A stretch of DNA of 64,000 nt from Lutjanus erythropterus. Taxonomy: Eukaryota > Chordata > Actinopteri > Lutjaniformes > Lutjanidae. Below are positions 26,265 to 39,722 of this stretch, piece by piece. The stretch lies in the NCBI GenBank assembly GCA_020091685.1, contig CM034610.1, forward strand, positions 26,882,094 to 26,946,093. The letters are read 5' to 3'. Below the pieces are notes generated by a model. The model did not search any database. It had not been told where the DNA came from and saw only the letters and a list, made by a program, of their open reading frames with translations. How positions within the stretch are numbered: the first letter of the stretch is position 1; each line of letters starts with the position of its first letter. A program made the position numbers and the translations under genes.

Positions 26265-26400
26265 TGCATGGAAAGTACAAATACTTTGTTACTGTACTTA
26301 AGTATAGTTTCAGGTATCTGTACTTAATTTTGTTTTTCTGACAAATTTTTACTTTTACTCCCTGCATTTTAACACCGATATCTTTGCTTTCTTCTGCTTA
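26265..26400. repeat. common ACTTAAGTA-type fish repeat
   Basis: AAGTACAAATACTTTGTTACT and TTTTACTCCCTGCATTTTAA. It matches the fragment at 52025-52150. Confidence 0.5.
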
Positions 26401-27514
26401 CATTTTCAAAACAGGTTTGTTAATTTAGTTTTAATGAATGAATGAGAGGAATTATTGATTATTTTTATTTTGCGGCATGAAAACAATAATACAAAAAGGG
26501 TTCATTGGTGAATCCATCTGTGCATATCACTCAGGACTGACATAAGGCGAAACAGAGCGAGGCTGCAGAGAAAAAGTGAGGATCCGTTATCTTTGCACAG
26601 AAAGTCAGTAGAAATGTCTTGACTTTTTACTTTGATATTTTTAGCACATTTCAGAGGCTGTACTTTCTCACTTTTATCAGTCTTTTTTTTTTTATAAACA
26701 AGAATCTAAAGATATAAGTGATAAATAATAATTGTGACAGTGAAGAAATAAGTCGTGGTGAAATAAGTCCAGCGTCCAATCAGAGAGTCAGACACACTGA
26801 AGGTCAGAATGACTTCCTGTGGTGTTCTAGAAGAGAGTTAAGGTTGTCAAAAAATAAAATCAAAATTTGTGAAGTGGCACAAACCACATATGTCACTTCC
26901 CTTTTGTGGGGTGACAACAAGCACTGTAAAAGTGCCTGGCCAGAGCTGTCACTAAAAATTCTTGCTGAATTTCGCGACTGTCCCTGCCTTTGTAGCTGTA
27001 AAGAGGTCTGTGCCCACCTCGCTCTGTAACAGCGCCTCAACACAAGCCGAGTCCCTCAATAGGCCCCAACTACCACCCCCCAAAAGTGCCTCACCCAGTG
27101 AAACTTCAGTGCTGTTTGCTGAAGGGAAGCCCGAGCCCTTCATTTTCACTTTCTCTGCCCCAGTTTTTGGCCGCTTCTCTGAGTTCAAAAGCCAAACTCA
27201 GTTCCACCACCGCCACACTTATCCAGCACTGTCACCCTGAACCGTGTCAAAGGTCCTGTAGTGAGATGGTAATAACTGTATATAAACACTGATGGACCAC
27301 AACATAGACAGAACTCACCACTGTTAAACCGCATCTGTGTTTTTGTCCCACATATAGAAAAATAGTTTACACCGTGTGACTTTTTGACTCAGTATGAGTC
27401 ATTCCCAAATTAAAAGCACTAACAAAAACCCAAACAGCAAAAAAGAAAAGCTCATTAAATTCACATTAAAGTTTATTATCGAAGTTTTTTTAATGCAGAT
27501 ATTTTTATAGTATA

Positions 27515-28324
27515 TTAAAGCTACTACAAGGAGCTTTTACCTGGTCATGAAACGGTCCTCAGTTTATTACTGATGCAGCTATATGACCTACATGAACCAT
27601 CTGCAAGACGTTTCTGTATACTTATTTTTAAAGGGACACTTCACCCCAAAAGCAAAATAAATATTTTCCCTCTCTCCTGTAGTTCTATTTATCCACCTAG
27701 ATTTTTTTCCTTTTTTAAAAAAGATTGTTTTGGGAGTTGCAGAGTTTTGGACATATCAGCTGTAGAGATGTTTGCCTTCTCTCCAGTATAATGGTAGCTT
27801 GTAGTGCCCAAAGTACCAAAACATACTTTTGAAAAATTCTACCTTTTTTCGAGTAGAAAAGAAAGTAGATTCTACTGCAGAAAGAAAGTAGTCCCTGCAA
27901 GAAAACGCTCACAACAAGGTCTGTGGGTTATGTTGAGTAAGTGGGTCATGATTTTTGAAATGTAGTTTTTGGTGCTTTGAGCACCACAAGCTGAATGCAA
28001 TTTAGTCCCATTATATTGGAGACAAGACAGACGTCTCTACGGCCAATATCTCCAAATGAACTAGATGAATAAATAGTACGACAGACAAGGCGGAATATAT
28101 TGGTTTTGGAGTGAACTGTCCCTTTAAATATCTGCCACTCTGTCTGATTCTCCTTGAAATCGGATTAAACATGTCCATGTTTACGTTTTTGCAGACAGAT
28201 TAAGTTTTTAAAAATATATTTTTGATGTTATATTTTGTGTTTCTGTCAGTGGAAAAATTACCGCTTTTGTCCACAGTGGCTTCAAAAATCATCACAATAT
28301 GAAAGTTCCTTTTAGCAGCTTTAA
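27515..28324 (+). mobile_element. short terminal-inverted-repeat element, family C, interrupted by a nested MITE
   Basis: The left end TTAAAGCTACTACAAGGAG pairs with the right end CCTTTTAGCAGCTTTAA. The halves match the intact copy at 47869-48230 (GTCATGAAACGGTC, CTCCTTGAAATC, TGTTTACGTTTTTGCAG). The middle 500 bp is a different element inserted into it. Confidence 0.75.
27628..28127 (+). mobile_element. MITE with TTAAAGGGACA termini (nested)
   Basis: Terminal inverted repeats TTAAAGGGACACTTCACCCC and AGTGAACTGTCCCTTTAA. Internal AAAGAAAGTAGTCCCTGCAAG and CTCACAACAAGGTCTGTG match the copy at 62473-62761. Noncoding. Confidence 0.8.
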
Positions 28325-29606
28325 TGTCGTAGTGTGAGGTGAGCGTTCTTCCTTTGGTGTGGAAATTATATTGATCAGATTCAGTAATTTAAATGTAATA
28401 TTGATTATGCATATTTTGGCAAAAGTTTAAAGCAAAAAACTTTACAATAAATCACAGTTTATTGAACAGTCACCTCACTGCCAAAAGCAACAGTTAAGAA
28501 GTGACTTGAGGATTACTGGAAATGCAGAAATTACAAAAAACCCCAGACTTCTAAGAATTGTTTGTACGTGTGTGTGTAGACACAGATACATGCGTGCGAG
28601 TGTATATTTACAGTATCTAAGCATTGTGTGTGTTTGTAGGTACAGAGGGGTTGTTGTTTTTGATCATTGAGCAGAAAGTGCTGCTTTTCATGACTTATTG
28701 ACTGAGTTTGTGGTTGTTTTTTTCTGCTCCCTCTCAGTGCAGGCTTTTACTGCAGCATCTCATATACTAAGTTTCTACAGCGTCTGTGGTTTTGTGGCCC
28801 GGATGGGTGGGTGCATTTTTCTTTTTCCTGAGGTAGGCTATGTATTGAGGTTAGCGGCACAGAGTCAAATATGTAGGAAACAAACTTGGTATGAAGCTTG
28901 GTGGCTGAAGGAGGGAGGACATGATTTTGAAGTAAACAAAACGGCCTCGACTTCACATGAAATGGGTCAGGGGATTTTTTTGTTTTTTTTTGTTTTCTTT
29001 TTGAAAATATTGACGTTTTCTTCATACTTATTGCAGAGACACTTTTATTAAATTAGTTAATCTGTTCTCAAATATTCTTGATGAAACAAAACAACAACAA
29101 CAAAAAAAAACAGACAATCAAAAATGTGAGATGTGAAAATTAAAATGCTTTATCACATTTATAAAAAGACACGCTGAAAATAAGTCATTGCCGATGACTC
29201 TTTTAATAGTTAATAAATAGTTTCTAATGTTTTACAGGTCAGTAATAGCATGTTATTATGACTAATAAAAACATTTGGGGAATTTTTACGTCGTGAATAC
29301 ACATTGGAATGAATGAAGCAACAGTTTCATTTATCAAAACCATCAGGTTTCAGTTATTAATTACAGTAAGTCATCAATAGTCACGGGGCTTTTCGTCTAA
29401 ATGAAGTGAAGCGGTCCATAAGATGGTATCTTTCGTTCTAAAAGTTGTAATCTGTAATGTATGTAATGTCAGAATTATTTTTATTAGGTCAATCAGCATG
29501 GCGATGTGAGGGAAACATGAAAATTTTTATGAAATACAGGCACATAAAAGAACTTAAAAAAGAGTACAGAGCATAATCTTCTCTGGAGGGTGGAGCAGAT
29601 CATGTG

Positions 29607-29610
<4 letters not shown>
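28325..29610. other. AT-rich sequence, nothing recognised
   Basis: TG-rich at 28570-28640, with poly-T and poly-A runs. No exon was recognised. Confidence 0.4.

Positions 29611-29696
<86 letters not shown>
29611..29696. repeat. (TG)43 microsatellite
   Basis: 86 bp of uninterrupted TG, the longest simple repeat in the window. Confidence 0.98.
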
Positions 29697-29698
<2 letters not shown>

Positions 29699-29839
29699 CG
29701 TGAGTTAATCTCACACACTCCTGGACTTATCAGTCGAATATATTTCGCGCAAATCTTTGTGCACACGTGTTTGAGGACGTTTGGTGGTTGCGGTGATTCA
29801 CAATTTTCTGAAGACCTTTCAGACAACCTTGACTACTCA

Positions 29840-30130
29840 TTTGCCCCAAGTCATCAAGTTTCAAGGTATTTATTTGTCACATGCATATTTGTACAACCGT
29901 AGTGAAATGAAATTGCCACAACTCTGATGACTGTGCAAATATCAAACATGAAGAGGAACTAAAGAAATATATGTATATATGTGTGAAGTTACATGCAGAG
30001 AAAAGTGGCAGAATAACAATACAACTAAATAAAATAATAATAATGATAACTGAGGTATATACAGGGAAAACAAACTATCTCACAGAATTTTTATGTAAAT
30101 AATAAAATAAAAGTTAAGAAAAACTGCAGT
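29840..30130. repeat. interspersed repeat
   Basis: CAAGGTATTTATTTGTCACAT followed by GAAATGAAATTGCC and an A-rich tail, typical of a fish retroposed repeat. There is no second copy in the window. Confidence 0.4.
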
Positions 30131-30467
30131 GTTTGGAATTGTGATGATAAAACAATATAAAGTACATTCAACAACAACTGCTAGGCTAAAAACAAGGCTT
30201 ACCTCGTCCACTTTGGCCTCAGTCGTGGCTTAGAAAACTGACGTCCAAAGAAAAGTTCGGTCTCATCCATACCTGATACATTCCTGCGTTCCTGTGTGCA
30301 CTGAGAGATGAAGACTTCATTATGAAATTGACTATAATTCGATTCTGAACAGATTTTCATGAAATTTATGTTAAATTAATTAGAGAAACTGAACATAAAA
30401 GTGGTAACTTGTTGGAATTAAATTCAGTTACTGAGGGCGATCTAATCTAACCTTTAGCTGCTTGACT

Positions 30468-30964
30468 GCAGGGGCGTGTCCAGACTTGTGTTTTGACCGG
30501 GGTGGCCCAAGTGGGGCACTGACTCATGCAGGGGTGGCATGAAATATATGTATCCACATTTACATTAAAGCTTCGTCATTTTATTCCTTAAATTCTCAAG
30601 ATGAAATTATACCTCAATTAACTCCTTTCCTGAGGCTCCACCATGAAATATTATTTATTCACCGATTTGCTGTTTGTGCATAGTTTTTGTTGTTGTGAGC
30701 AGCATCATAAAGTAAAAACTACAGCTACTCAACATGTTATGTGTTGTAAAATGATCAATAAATTAAATTAACTTTAAAAAAAAATAATAAAAGTAGAAAA
30801 AGAAAAAACAATGCACAAAAATAAAAGTAGTTGTCAAACAGCTATTTTAAACTAAGGTTCCACCTCTCACTGGGCAGATTATACTTGAGGATAATGTGCT
30901 GACACTTGGGGCGGCCAGTCAGATTTCAGGGGTAGCCACTGGTCCCCGCTAGAAAAGCCCCTGC
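30468..30964. mobile_element. nonautonomous DNA element with GCAGGGGC termini
   Basis: The left end GCAGGGGCGTGTCCAGAC and the right end AAAGCCCCTGC form short inverted termini about 497 bp apart. Internal GGGGTGGCCCA and GGGGTAGCCACTGGTCCCC are also mirrored in style. No coding capacity. The CAGGG-type ends suggest the hAT superfamily, but no clean 8-bp target duplication is visible. Confidence 0.5.
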
Positions 30965-31598
30965 CCGGTTGCTGCTAACGCTCTTACTGAATAACAAAAC
31001 GTTCTAAACTGAGAAGTTTGGAGTTAGATGGACCCTATTCTATGCATCTTATGTAAAACTGAAACTATTATATGGGAAACTTTACTTGAAACTTTGCAAA
31101 TCTCTGCTGGTTTCATCTTGTGGTGGCATCGCACAAGGTGCTTTACCATTACCACCTGTTGCCTGGCAGACATCTGCATGAGTGCACTCTCCTTGTTAAT
31201 AATGCTAACTAATGAGTTAACCAGCTACAAAAGACCAATCAGAGTTTATACATCAGCCGCCTCACTTAACTTTTACGTGAGCTCACAATCTTGCAAGCTG
31301 CAACATATTTTATTGACGCAGTAACTTATTTCCGATCAGGGAAAAATGTATGTCAGCTGTTAATAAATACCAAACAGCTGTTGACATCTCCTCGAGTCTG
31401 TTTATTTGCTGAAGTGGAACATTGACAACATAATTGCAGCGTATCATGTTGACAACACCTGAGCCGTATCGATGGGTGATGTGGATGTTTCCACAGTCAG
31501 CTCGGCGCTCTCTCAGCAGCAGCAGCAGCGTCGGGCCTCGCTGACTCAAACTAACAACATGATTACTGCCTCTCAGGTCTCTGCTGCCTCAACACACA

Positions 31599-31600
<2 letters not shown>

Positions 31601-31645
<45 letters not shown>
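31601..31645. repeat. (CA)n microsatellite
   Basis: 45 bp of uninterrupted CA. Confidence 0.98.
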
Positions 31646-31648
<3 letters not shown>

Positions 31649-32559
31649 TCCATCACAGCCTCTGTGTGTGAGTGCGCGCACATGTGTGTGTGCAAAGAGC
31701 ATTGTGCATATTGAATATTGTTGTCAGACCTAATTTAAAAGCCCACCTCTCCACAGCTAAATAGTTTTGCAGAAATATCATCTGTCAAGTAGTGAACGAT
31801 GTTTGCTAATAACATAATATCAACATGTCATTCTAAAACTGAGATTTATGAATACATTCCAGGCGTGAATTTCACTCCACACACTCCATTTCTACATGCA
31901 ATAAATTCATTTAAAATAGGAGTTATGGCGAGAATTTGTAGGTCTTAATGTGATTTTTTTTTTCATTTTAGCATGTTGACTTACTATATTTAAATGAGAC
32001 TGTAGGACACTGTTAGGTGAAGTTATGAAATAAACATTTTGAAACGTCTATGCACGTAATACCAAGACAAACTTTCTGTACCCTCTTGTGTCTATATTTA
32101 GAGAGACATGTCTCCATTTTTGCATACCACGTTTCTCTTTCAAATTCTTAAAGTGTACAAACAGCATTCATTTTTTGTAGTTAAGGTCAGTGTTGGAATG
32201 TAACTAAGTACATCTACTCAAGTACTGCAAGGACAAATTCAAGGTACTTGAATACTAAACTTTCTGAAAATGAATGTTGAGAAAACTTTTTAACCTGTTT
32301 TTCTCAAGAAAAGTTGACCTTTTAGAGACATTTAAAACAGTGCTACTTCTACTTTACGTTATTTAAGTTGAACCATTGTAGGTATATTACAATGAACGCC
32401 AAAATCAACTGAATTTTTTTTTCTTTTTGATCAAAAACTCAACAATGAGTTTTTCAGACATTCTACTTCTCCTGTGAACTCAGAATCAATATGAGTAAAA
32501 ACTCTACTGTTGAGTCCGTTCCTTGATTTGTTGTTTTTCTTTTCTACTTCCTCTATTTG
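31646..32559. other. AT-rich sequence with a common fish repeat
   Basis: 32188-32300 carries the AGTGTTGGAATGTAACTAAG type. Nothing else was recognised. Confidence 0.45.
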
Positions 32560-32735
32560 TCGTTAGTGTTCCTACTTTTTAGTATTTCATATTCTTTATA
32601 TTGTTTATTTACTTATATTACTTAAAAATGTTTTTCGTTGATGCTCATTTCTATTTTTACTATGCATTTTACTGCAGTAACACTGCGAATTTCCCCGTCA
32701 TAGGACTAATAAAGGATTATTATCTTATCTTGAAA
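32560..32735 (+). repeat. retroposon-like 3' tail
   Basis: T-rich sequence ending GAATTTCCCCGTCATAGGAC then TAATAAAGGATTATTATC, the same tail type as on the minus strand at 25831-25870. It probably marks the 3' end of a truncated non-LTR element. Confidence 0.5.
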
Positions 32736-34324
32736 AGGAAATATGAGTGTGCAATATTGATTACATCACCACAGCTCTTTTCTGGTTGGTCAAACTGAAA
32801 CACTGTACATGCAAACATTGTTCTTAAATTAAATAGTGTCTTTAACTTTATTTATAGTAGTCTACTTAAGTATACTAGACTTCAGTCTGTAACATTTACT
32901 TGTTTTTTTCTGAGTAAGCTGGTGGCAGTAATGCACAACTTGACACACTTAAGTTGCTGTACTTACTTTTCTCAAGGTTTCCTGATTTTTTTAAGTGAAC
33001 TTAACTTCTTAGGATTTGCAGTGTAGTGTTACAACTAACCCAGTGTTACAATACTGCCCGGTCTCCCCTCGAGTATTTTCACAGTGTGATAGTAAGCCTA
33101 GTAAATGATCTGAATACTTCTTCAGTCACTTATGTTAGGGTTTTCTAAGCATGCTGATTTATGCTTCTAAAAGTGTTTCAAAAGGATGAAAATTGAAGAC
33201 AACTCGCCAGATTTTCACCCACATCTGTGCTTTTTAAATTCTCTTAACACAAACTGTGTAACTCCTCAAACGATTTCAAGCTTCGTGTGCGTCAGAAGCA
33301 GTAAAGTTAATATCAGTAAAGAGAGAGGATGTGAAGCGCAGCCAAGAGCAAATGGCATCATCGTTTGTGCATAAAGAAGAAGCCAGTTCAGGCATCATTT
33401 CAGTGCAAGTTCCAGTTTATTTATAGGAATATTTACAGACAGAGAGAGAAAGAAAAAGTGACTCTTTATATACCTCTGTTGTTGCTTTCTTTTCTTTTTT
33501 CTCATAAAGTCCTTGAATGCCAGCAGTGTTGTTCCACCACACACATGCTGTAGAGTAGCCATTACTTCTCATTAGTGTTGTGGAGAGTTCATTAGTGCTG
33601 AGGTCTCCATGTGCGCTTAATGTTACCCAGGAGAGCAACCTGACTCATAAAGTTACTTATTGGAGAGCGGAGCTGTACAAGAATGAAAAATCTGACTGCT
33701 TTTAAAACGGTTACTCTTTGTTGGACCTAGCCGTTTGTCTCCTGAGTAAATCTGAGGGAAATTTTTGAGTGAAATTTAATGATAATTTTAATCTAACGCA
33801 GACTTTCCACCTGCTGGATTTGTCTCTCTGTTAATCTCCTGAGTAAACCAAGGAGTCAGTTTGCTGTTAGGACACAAAAAAGAAGAAAAAACAGATGAGA
33901 TGGTTGCAGATTTGAGTTCAACAAAAATATTAGACAAGATCTTGAACCTGAACTAGTGATTATAATCTTTATGTGATGACCTCAGCACAGCTTGTTGTGT
34001 ACGTGCAGATGTGCGGCAGAAGAAACACCTATGTGAGCTCATGTGGTGCATGATCGCTCTGCCTGCCTGCTGCTGGCCAACAGGCTGTGGTTGTTCACAA
34101 CATCCCAGCACCATTTACCACAATGCAGCATCGTCCCACACGTCGATATGAAACCTGCTAACCATGTCCTCTGTTTTTCAAAATACAGGAAATAATTCAG
34201 AGTAGTTGGTTATGAGGGGAAAAAACGTACATATTGTTTGTAAAATCTTTAGCCAACATTTCCTCTGTGAAAAAAGTACCTCAGCTGCAGTCAAATCACA
34301 CTACATTCAGTAGTTATAACTTAA
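32736..34324. other. AT-rich sequence, nothing recognised
   Basis: No exon or clear repeat was recognised. Confidence 0.4.
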
Positions 34325-35615
34325 CTTGAAGGGATATTTCAAATTATTTGAAGTGGGGTTGTATGAGTTACTTATCACATATGATATGTAACATCGTCAC
34401 ACTATAATGCCCCAAAACGCTAGACAGATGTTATATATTTTGTTGAGTGTGTGTACTTGAATTATATCAGATGTTCCAGCAATGTTCAAACACAGAGAAA
34501 TCTGTAATTTATGTAAAGTAACAGTGCCTTTCTTGCTAGCCGTTGCCAGCTAGGTGCTAGTTGCTGTAACTTCCAGATGAACATGGGATACATCGGATAC
34601 ATCAGAGTGAGAAAAGAAGCCAGTGGCCGTGACTAAACATACCGTACTTTAATATTACCCCCTGCCTGAATCAGTCTACATTTAGAATATTTTTGCTGCT
34701 TTACTTTTCCGTCAAACAGCTTTTATATGAACCGAATGTTGCTCTCTCCAAACCAATCAGACTCCACTGACAAAATCAATAACATTACCTCACAGAACAT
34801 GGGATTTGCTGGTCTACCACTGCCTTGATCAGTTAGTCACAAAATCACACAAACAAACTAACAGATAGAGGCACTAACAGGCCAGCAACTCCCATGTTCT
34901 GTGAGGTAAAATGACTAATTTCGCCCATGGAGTTTGGTTGGTTTTGAGAGAGTGGTATTTGGCTTATATAACAGCATACGTACGGCATAAATATGCCATA
35001 CACTTAAACTTATACTGATTTTTAGTTGTTAGCAGATAAGTCCAGGGCTGAATTTTACCACTGTCCCTGCCTAACTTGTAATGAGAGCTCTGCCCTTGAG
35101 TTTGGCTAAGTTTATCAGTACTAGCACAGGAAGCCTGCTCTCCTTGCGGGTTAACGTCCACATGTCTGTGCTCAATGTGGTTATGCATTGCACTGGTTAA
35201 ATGCAAAGCCGACCTACAACCTTATTTTCACTTTTTATATCAAAATATTTCAAAAACTATGCTGGTTTTTCCATCTTTGTCCAGCTTTCCGCCTCACTGG
35301 TTTACATCTGAGCATTAGCACCTGTCGGGCAGGGCTGCAACGTCTTCGATACTTATCTGGCATTGTTCATTAATAAAAGATTTGTAATTCATATAATTAG
35401 TTTAACTGACTAGTATTCTTGTGCCAACTAGCAAGGTTAGCAATGTTAGATGATGATGAACTGATTATGATCCTGTCCACAGTGGTACATTGGTTAGCTT
35501 CTGTGCTGGTGCCCCGCTCTGTTTATTCAAACTGGGGGTGTAGGAAATACACTGACTATTGATAAGTACCTCATACAACCCCACATTAAACGAGATGAGC
35601 TATCCTTTTAAAGTT
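34325..35615 (+). mobile_element. 1.3-kb nonautonomous DNA element with inverted termini and an internal hairpin
   Basis: The left end GAAGTGGGGTTGTATGAG with TTACTTATC is the reverse complement of the right end GATAAGTACCTCATACAACC; pairing continues outward to TTGAAGGGATA and TATCCTTTTAA. Inside, arms of about 90 bp at 34735-34828 and 34872-34965 pair (TTACCTCACAGAACATGGGA with its complement; CTCTCTCCAAACCAA with TTGGTTTTGAGAGAG). It encodes no transposase. Confidence 0.75.
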
Positions 35616-36959
35616 TCCAAGTGCAGTTTTAACCTCTTGTGGTTTTCAGTTTTGACAGAGTAGTTTATGATGCAACATTACACCATCACCTGTGAAGACA
35701 AACATCTATGCACATTGTGATCGTTGTGCTTCTTTCCTTTCCTTGCCGCATGATAAATCAGAGTAGAAAAATATGCATCAGACTTTAAATTTCTTTACAA
35801 TGACTGAAACCTTCAGACAAAGGCTCATTTTTCGTCAACCCTTGTGTACTTGTGGTTGTGTAGTCAGTCCAGATCATTTGATGTCATCAGTGAGAAATCT
35901 TGAAAGTGCTCACTGTCACACATCCCACACCTTAAAACGGATGGAGTTTTATTCATAGTTGGATATTACTTGACTAGAGGACATACCGCTACATAGTGAG
36001 TAAAAGAGGAAAGGTGTAGGGTAGTACTTGTATGTAACTCGCATATAATTCATATTTAGTGTGGTGGTGGTGGCTAGGAATATATATACTGATTTACAGA
36101 CACTCCAATTTGAAGTTGTTGAATAATAGAGTACATGTTGCATTAGCCTTACACACTTGCAAAATACCTGTCTGTACACAACTTTAAATATTTTTTACAC
36201 AGAGTGATATAGGAACATACATACAGTATAGTATAATTGGGAGTCATTAAAGCCCTCTTTGATTTAATGGTCAAGTATCAACGTGCTGCCTTATTGTACA
36301 CCTCAGGATGTAGTTCTTTAAAGGATAACTTCAGTTTATTTGAAATATGTTCTATCAAGGCTGCGATCACCAAGTTAATTACTTTAATCTCTGACTGTGG
36401 TGACCTTGCTAGAAACTGAAATGATGACAGATTGTTAAAAACATCCCCGACAAGTTTTCATGAAGATGATTAACTGGATAAGAAATTAGGAAATCTAAAT
36501 TTTGCTGCATGGAATTCTGTTTTGTTTTTTTTAACTTAACTTTGAACTTCACCCTTTTTCTTGTGAAATTCAGAGGGTTTGGGGGTTTCCCCACAGGAAC
36601 TGGTTTGTGGAGGTGGTAGGTACTTTTTTCTGATTTCAGCCACAGGATGAAGAAGAGGCTCCTCTTTTAATAAACTCAGTCTAATCATGATGCTGTAGAT
36701 ACAAACAACATAGAGTTACTGATAATGATCCAGATGCTCAGTAGCCTCGCACTAATTTCAACTGGATGCTGACTGTTGGGTAAGACCTTTTCTAACATTG
36801 CATCTTGCTTTTATTTTTTTAATTAATTGCTGGAACACCAAATCTAGATATGAGGCTAACAACTCAAATACTTTATTTGAGATAGAAAATAAGGTTTCTC
36901 CACTATAACACTTTTTTAGAGCCTCTAAAATGACTTCAATGAAACAATCGAAGGGTTAA
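35616..36959. other. gene-free AT-rich sequence
   Basis: Nothing was recognised beyond a possible MITE end (TTTAAAGGATAACTTCAG) at about 36317. Confidence 0.4.
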
Positions 36960-37867
36960 AGGCATGATCACACTAATAGTTAAAATAGCAAACTTGAGGG
37001 AAATTCAATTCGTCTCAATCACCGTGATTGCGAGGAAAACTAAGTTCATGCACATTTTTTCGTTGTGTTTCACTTGGGTGAACTTTGACTGCATATTTGC
37101 ACCACTGACCAACAGTGAGCCATTTTGACAGTGCTGATTATTGTGAAGATGGACGACATGGCAGCTCCTCAAAAGTGCAGCCAAAATGTCTTCATCGCCC
37201 CCTGGTGGCTGGCTGCAGAATAGGTAATAAACTCCGCCCCCTCCATGTTAGCAGACAGGACATGGCCCAAACTAAAAGATTAAAGTTCATGTCAAATAAA
37301 TATATGGTTGCCAATTTTGTGCATTTTCCTTTACCGATAGCTGAACTTGCTAACTATCCTATAATCATTGATAATTAATAAGATACAAAACACATTTTCT
37401 GGAGAAAAAAGGAGAGACGAAACCCCCACAAAGAGTGCCGGAATTTGAAGCAAATTTGACATAATGGCCAAACTGTGTAATGACAATGTTACTTGATGCA
37501 CTGCGGCCCACAAATAGTTTTTCCCATAGACTTACATTGTGAAATAAGCAGCTTGAAAATGGAGGATACGTTTTTTTTAGCATCACAACCCCCCCAAAAT
37601 CACTAGTTTTAATATAAAGATTTGATCCATTTGGTCCAATAACATTTGGAAAGTCTTGCAGAGCTGCACGATTAAATCATTTTATCCCCATTCAAGTTAG
37701 CAGAGGGTGGAAGTTAGCCGCTTGGCTGAAGGAAGTCTCTGGTGCATGTTGCTTTATACACGGCAGAACATGGAAGCATATCTGGAAGATTATATGTGGA
37801 AGTTGGCTTCACGTGCCACCAAGCAGCTCTCATAAGAATTAATGGAGGCCCACCTCCAATGCTGTAT
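36960..37867. repeat. probable degenerate DNA-transposon-derived repeat
   Basis: Contains motifs I associate with common percomorph repeats: TCATCGCCCCCTGGTGGCTGG, CTCCGCCCCCTCCATGTTAGC, CCCATAGACTTACATTGTG. No coding frame was found. There is no second copy in the window. Confidence 0.4.
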
Positions 37868-38060
37868 GCAGTAGGGCTGAGTATCAATACTCGATGCCTT
37901 TAAGGTACTAACCAAAATAATCCAGTACCAAGTAGTACCGAATCAGATTCTTTCCAATTACAGTGGTTGGTAGATTTACTTGCAAATCTGGGTACATTTT
38001 GACTGGCCACCATTGACCAATGCAAGCCATTTTGTGACTACTGAACTTTAAGGGAACAGC
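37868..38060. repeat. interspersed repeat of the GTATCAATACTCGATGCC type
   Basis: GAGTATCAATACTCGATGCCT then TTAAGGTACTAACC. It is related to 17775-18055. Confidence 0.5.
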
Positions 38061-39722
38061 AGGCCAGATAATCGAAATTGGCAGAAGCTATTGTAGCTTA
38101 TTAGCTTTGTTGCACTGTCCAGTTTGATTCAACTTCCTCTGTCAGAGTACAACCTACTCTACAAAAGAGTAATTATGAGACTACAGTCAAAGGTCAACTG
38201 TCCTATGATTGTGACATAGCTAAGCTAATGAGCTAACAAGCTAGCTAACGGCTTGGAGAACTCTATTTTGTCTTTTAAGTGACTTTTTATTGAATAAAAT
38301 TGTCTGTAATGGTGAACAAACAGCACAGCATGGAGACGCTATTGTCACTGACTAGCGCTAGCCTGGCTGGCTAGCATGTTAGCTGGCCAGCACAGCAGTT
38401 AAGCATCTTGCCTGTCTTCTCTTTTAGCTATTAGCAGCTTTCCCAGATTTCAGCAATTAACTAAGCACAGCAGTAATAAACCAAAGTTATCCTTTAATCC
38501 ACTGGAAAATTCAAATTCTTTAAACCTTCATAGGAAAGTCATAGCCTGGAACAAGCCTCCAGAGCTTGTAGAGATTCAGTGTGTTGCTCAAGAGCAGCTA
38601 CTTCAGGTGGGTAGAAACCGACCCAAGGACTTGAAACCTGTGTCCTACATCATCCTGCTGCCACAATCACTGTATATGTGCTCTAATCTACCACATTTTA
38701 TCTCTTCAGTAACTTCAAACCAGTTTAAATGCATGGGTGGGTACGTGGGGACATCCCCACATTAGAAACTGCACATGTAACTGAAAACCTCAGATTAGCT
38801 GACATCAGTGTAACTTTGTGTATTTTTTTCCTTTTTTTTTCAAAAAGAAGTTCAAGTCCCACAAGCAGATCTCGACTTAAGATTCCACTCGTGATAAAAA
38901 CTAAAACCCACGTATCAAAAAAAGAGTGTTGTCAGTGCTGAAACCCTGCAGAGATAACTTTGCTGATTGGAGATGATGTTTCTGGTATCAGATCTCCGAG
39001 ATAGAAAGTAAATACAGTACACTAAAAATCCTGCCACTTTTTCCTCAAAGCAGGTCAGAAGTCTTGATCTCATGCAGCCAGCTGTGTGTGTTCTTTTTTT
39101 CTTGTTTTGTTTTGTTTTTTTGTTGGGTGGTCTGGGCAGTCGTGACATCAAACTGTTTTGAAGGTCAGATCTTTAGGAAGACCGGTGAGAATCCCAGTTG
39201 ATAATTTAAAGTCTTTGTACAGAAAATATCCCATGCAGTGGGACTTTGATGTTCAACTCCTCTTATATATACAGCAGTGTGCAAGCACGTGGGAGAGACA
39301 CCATCATGAGACATGTGGTGCGTTTACATTTGCAAAAATATATCTTCATATTTTTTTGCCTTACAGATTGACAATATAAATAGTAAATTATACATGGAAA
39401 ATATATATGGGGACTGAGAACGGATACATTGTATAGGCTATGCTAACTTAAAGTGCTAAAATACTTAGAATTTTTTTTTTTTTAACAGGCCGCAAGCATA
39501 AAGGTATATTCTGACAAAAAATTTCCCTCCACTCTTAGAGAAGACACATCAGCGCCCCGCCCTGCAGGGCATCATCGTAACTCCGTTTGGGTAAAACCGC
39601 CTCGGTCCAAACATACTTTCACATTCATATTCCCCAACTCTGTCAGTTTTGTCAGAAAATGAAATGTGAGACTGGAATGTTTTATACTCTCTTAACTGAC
39701 ACGGCATACGTCATTGTTTTAG
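38061..39722. other. gene-free sequence
   Basis: 38500-38690 resembles a diverged fish SINE-like repeat (GTTGCTCAAGAGCAGCTACTT). The rest shows nothing recognisable. Confidence 0.4.

Noticed and set aside
29493-29902. Open frames made of Thr-His or Cys-Val repeats
   Set aside because: Both are translations of the (TG)43 microsatellite.
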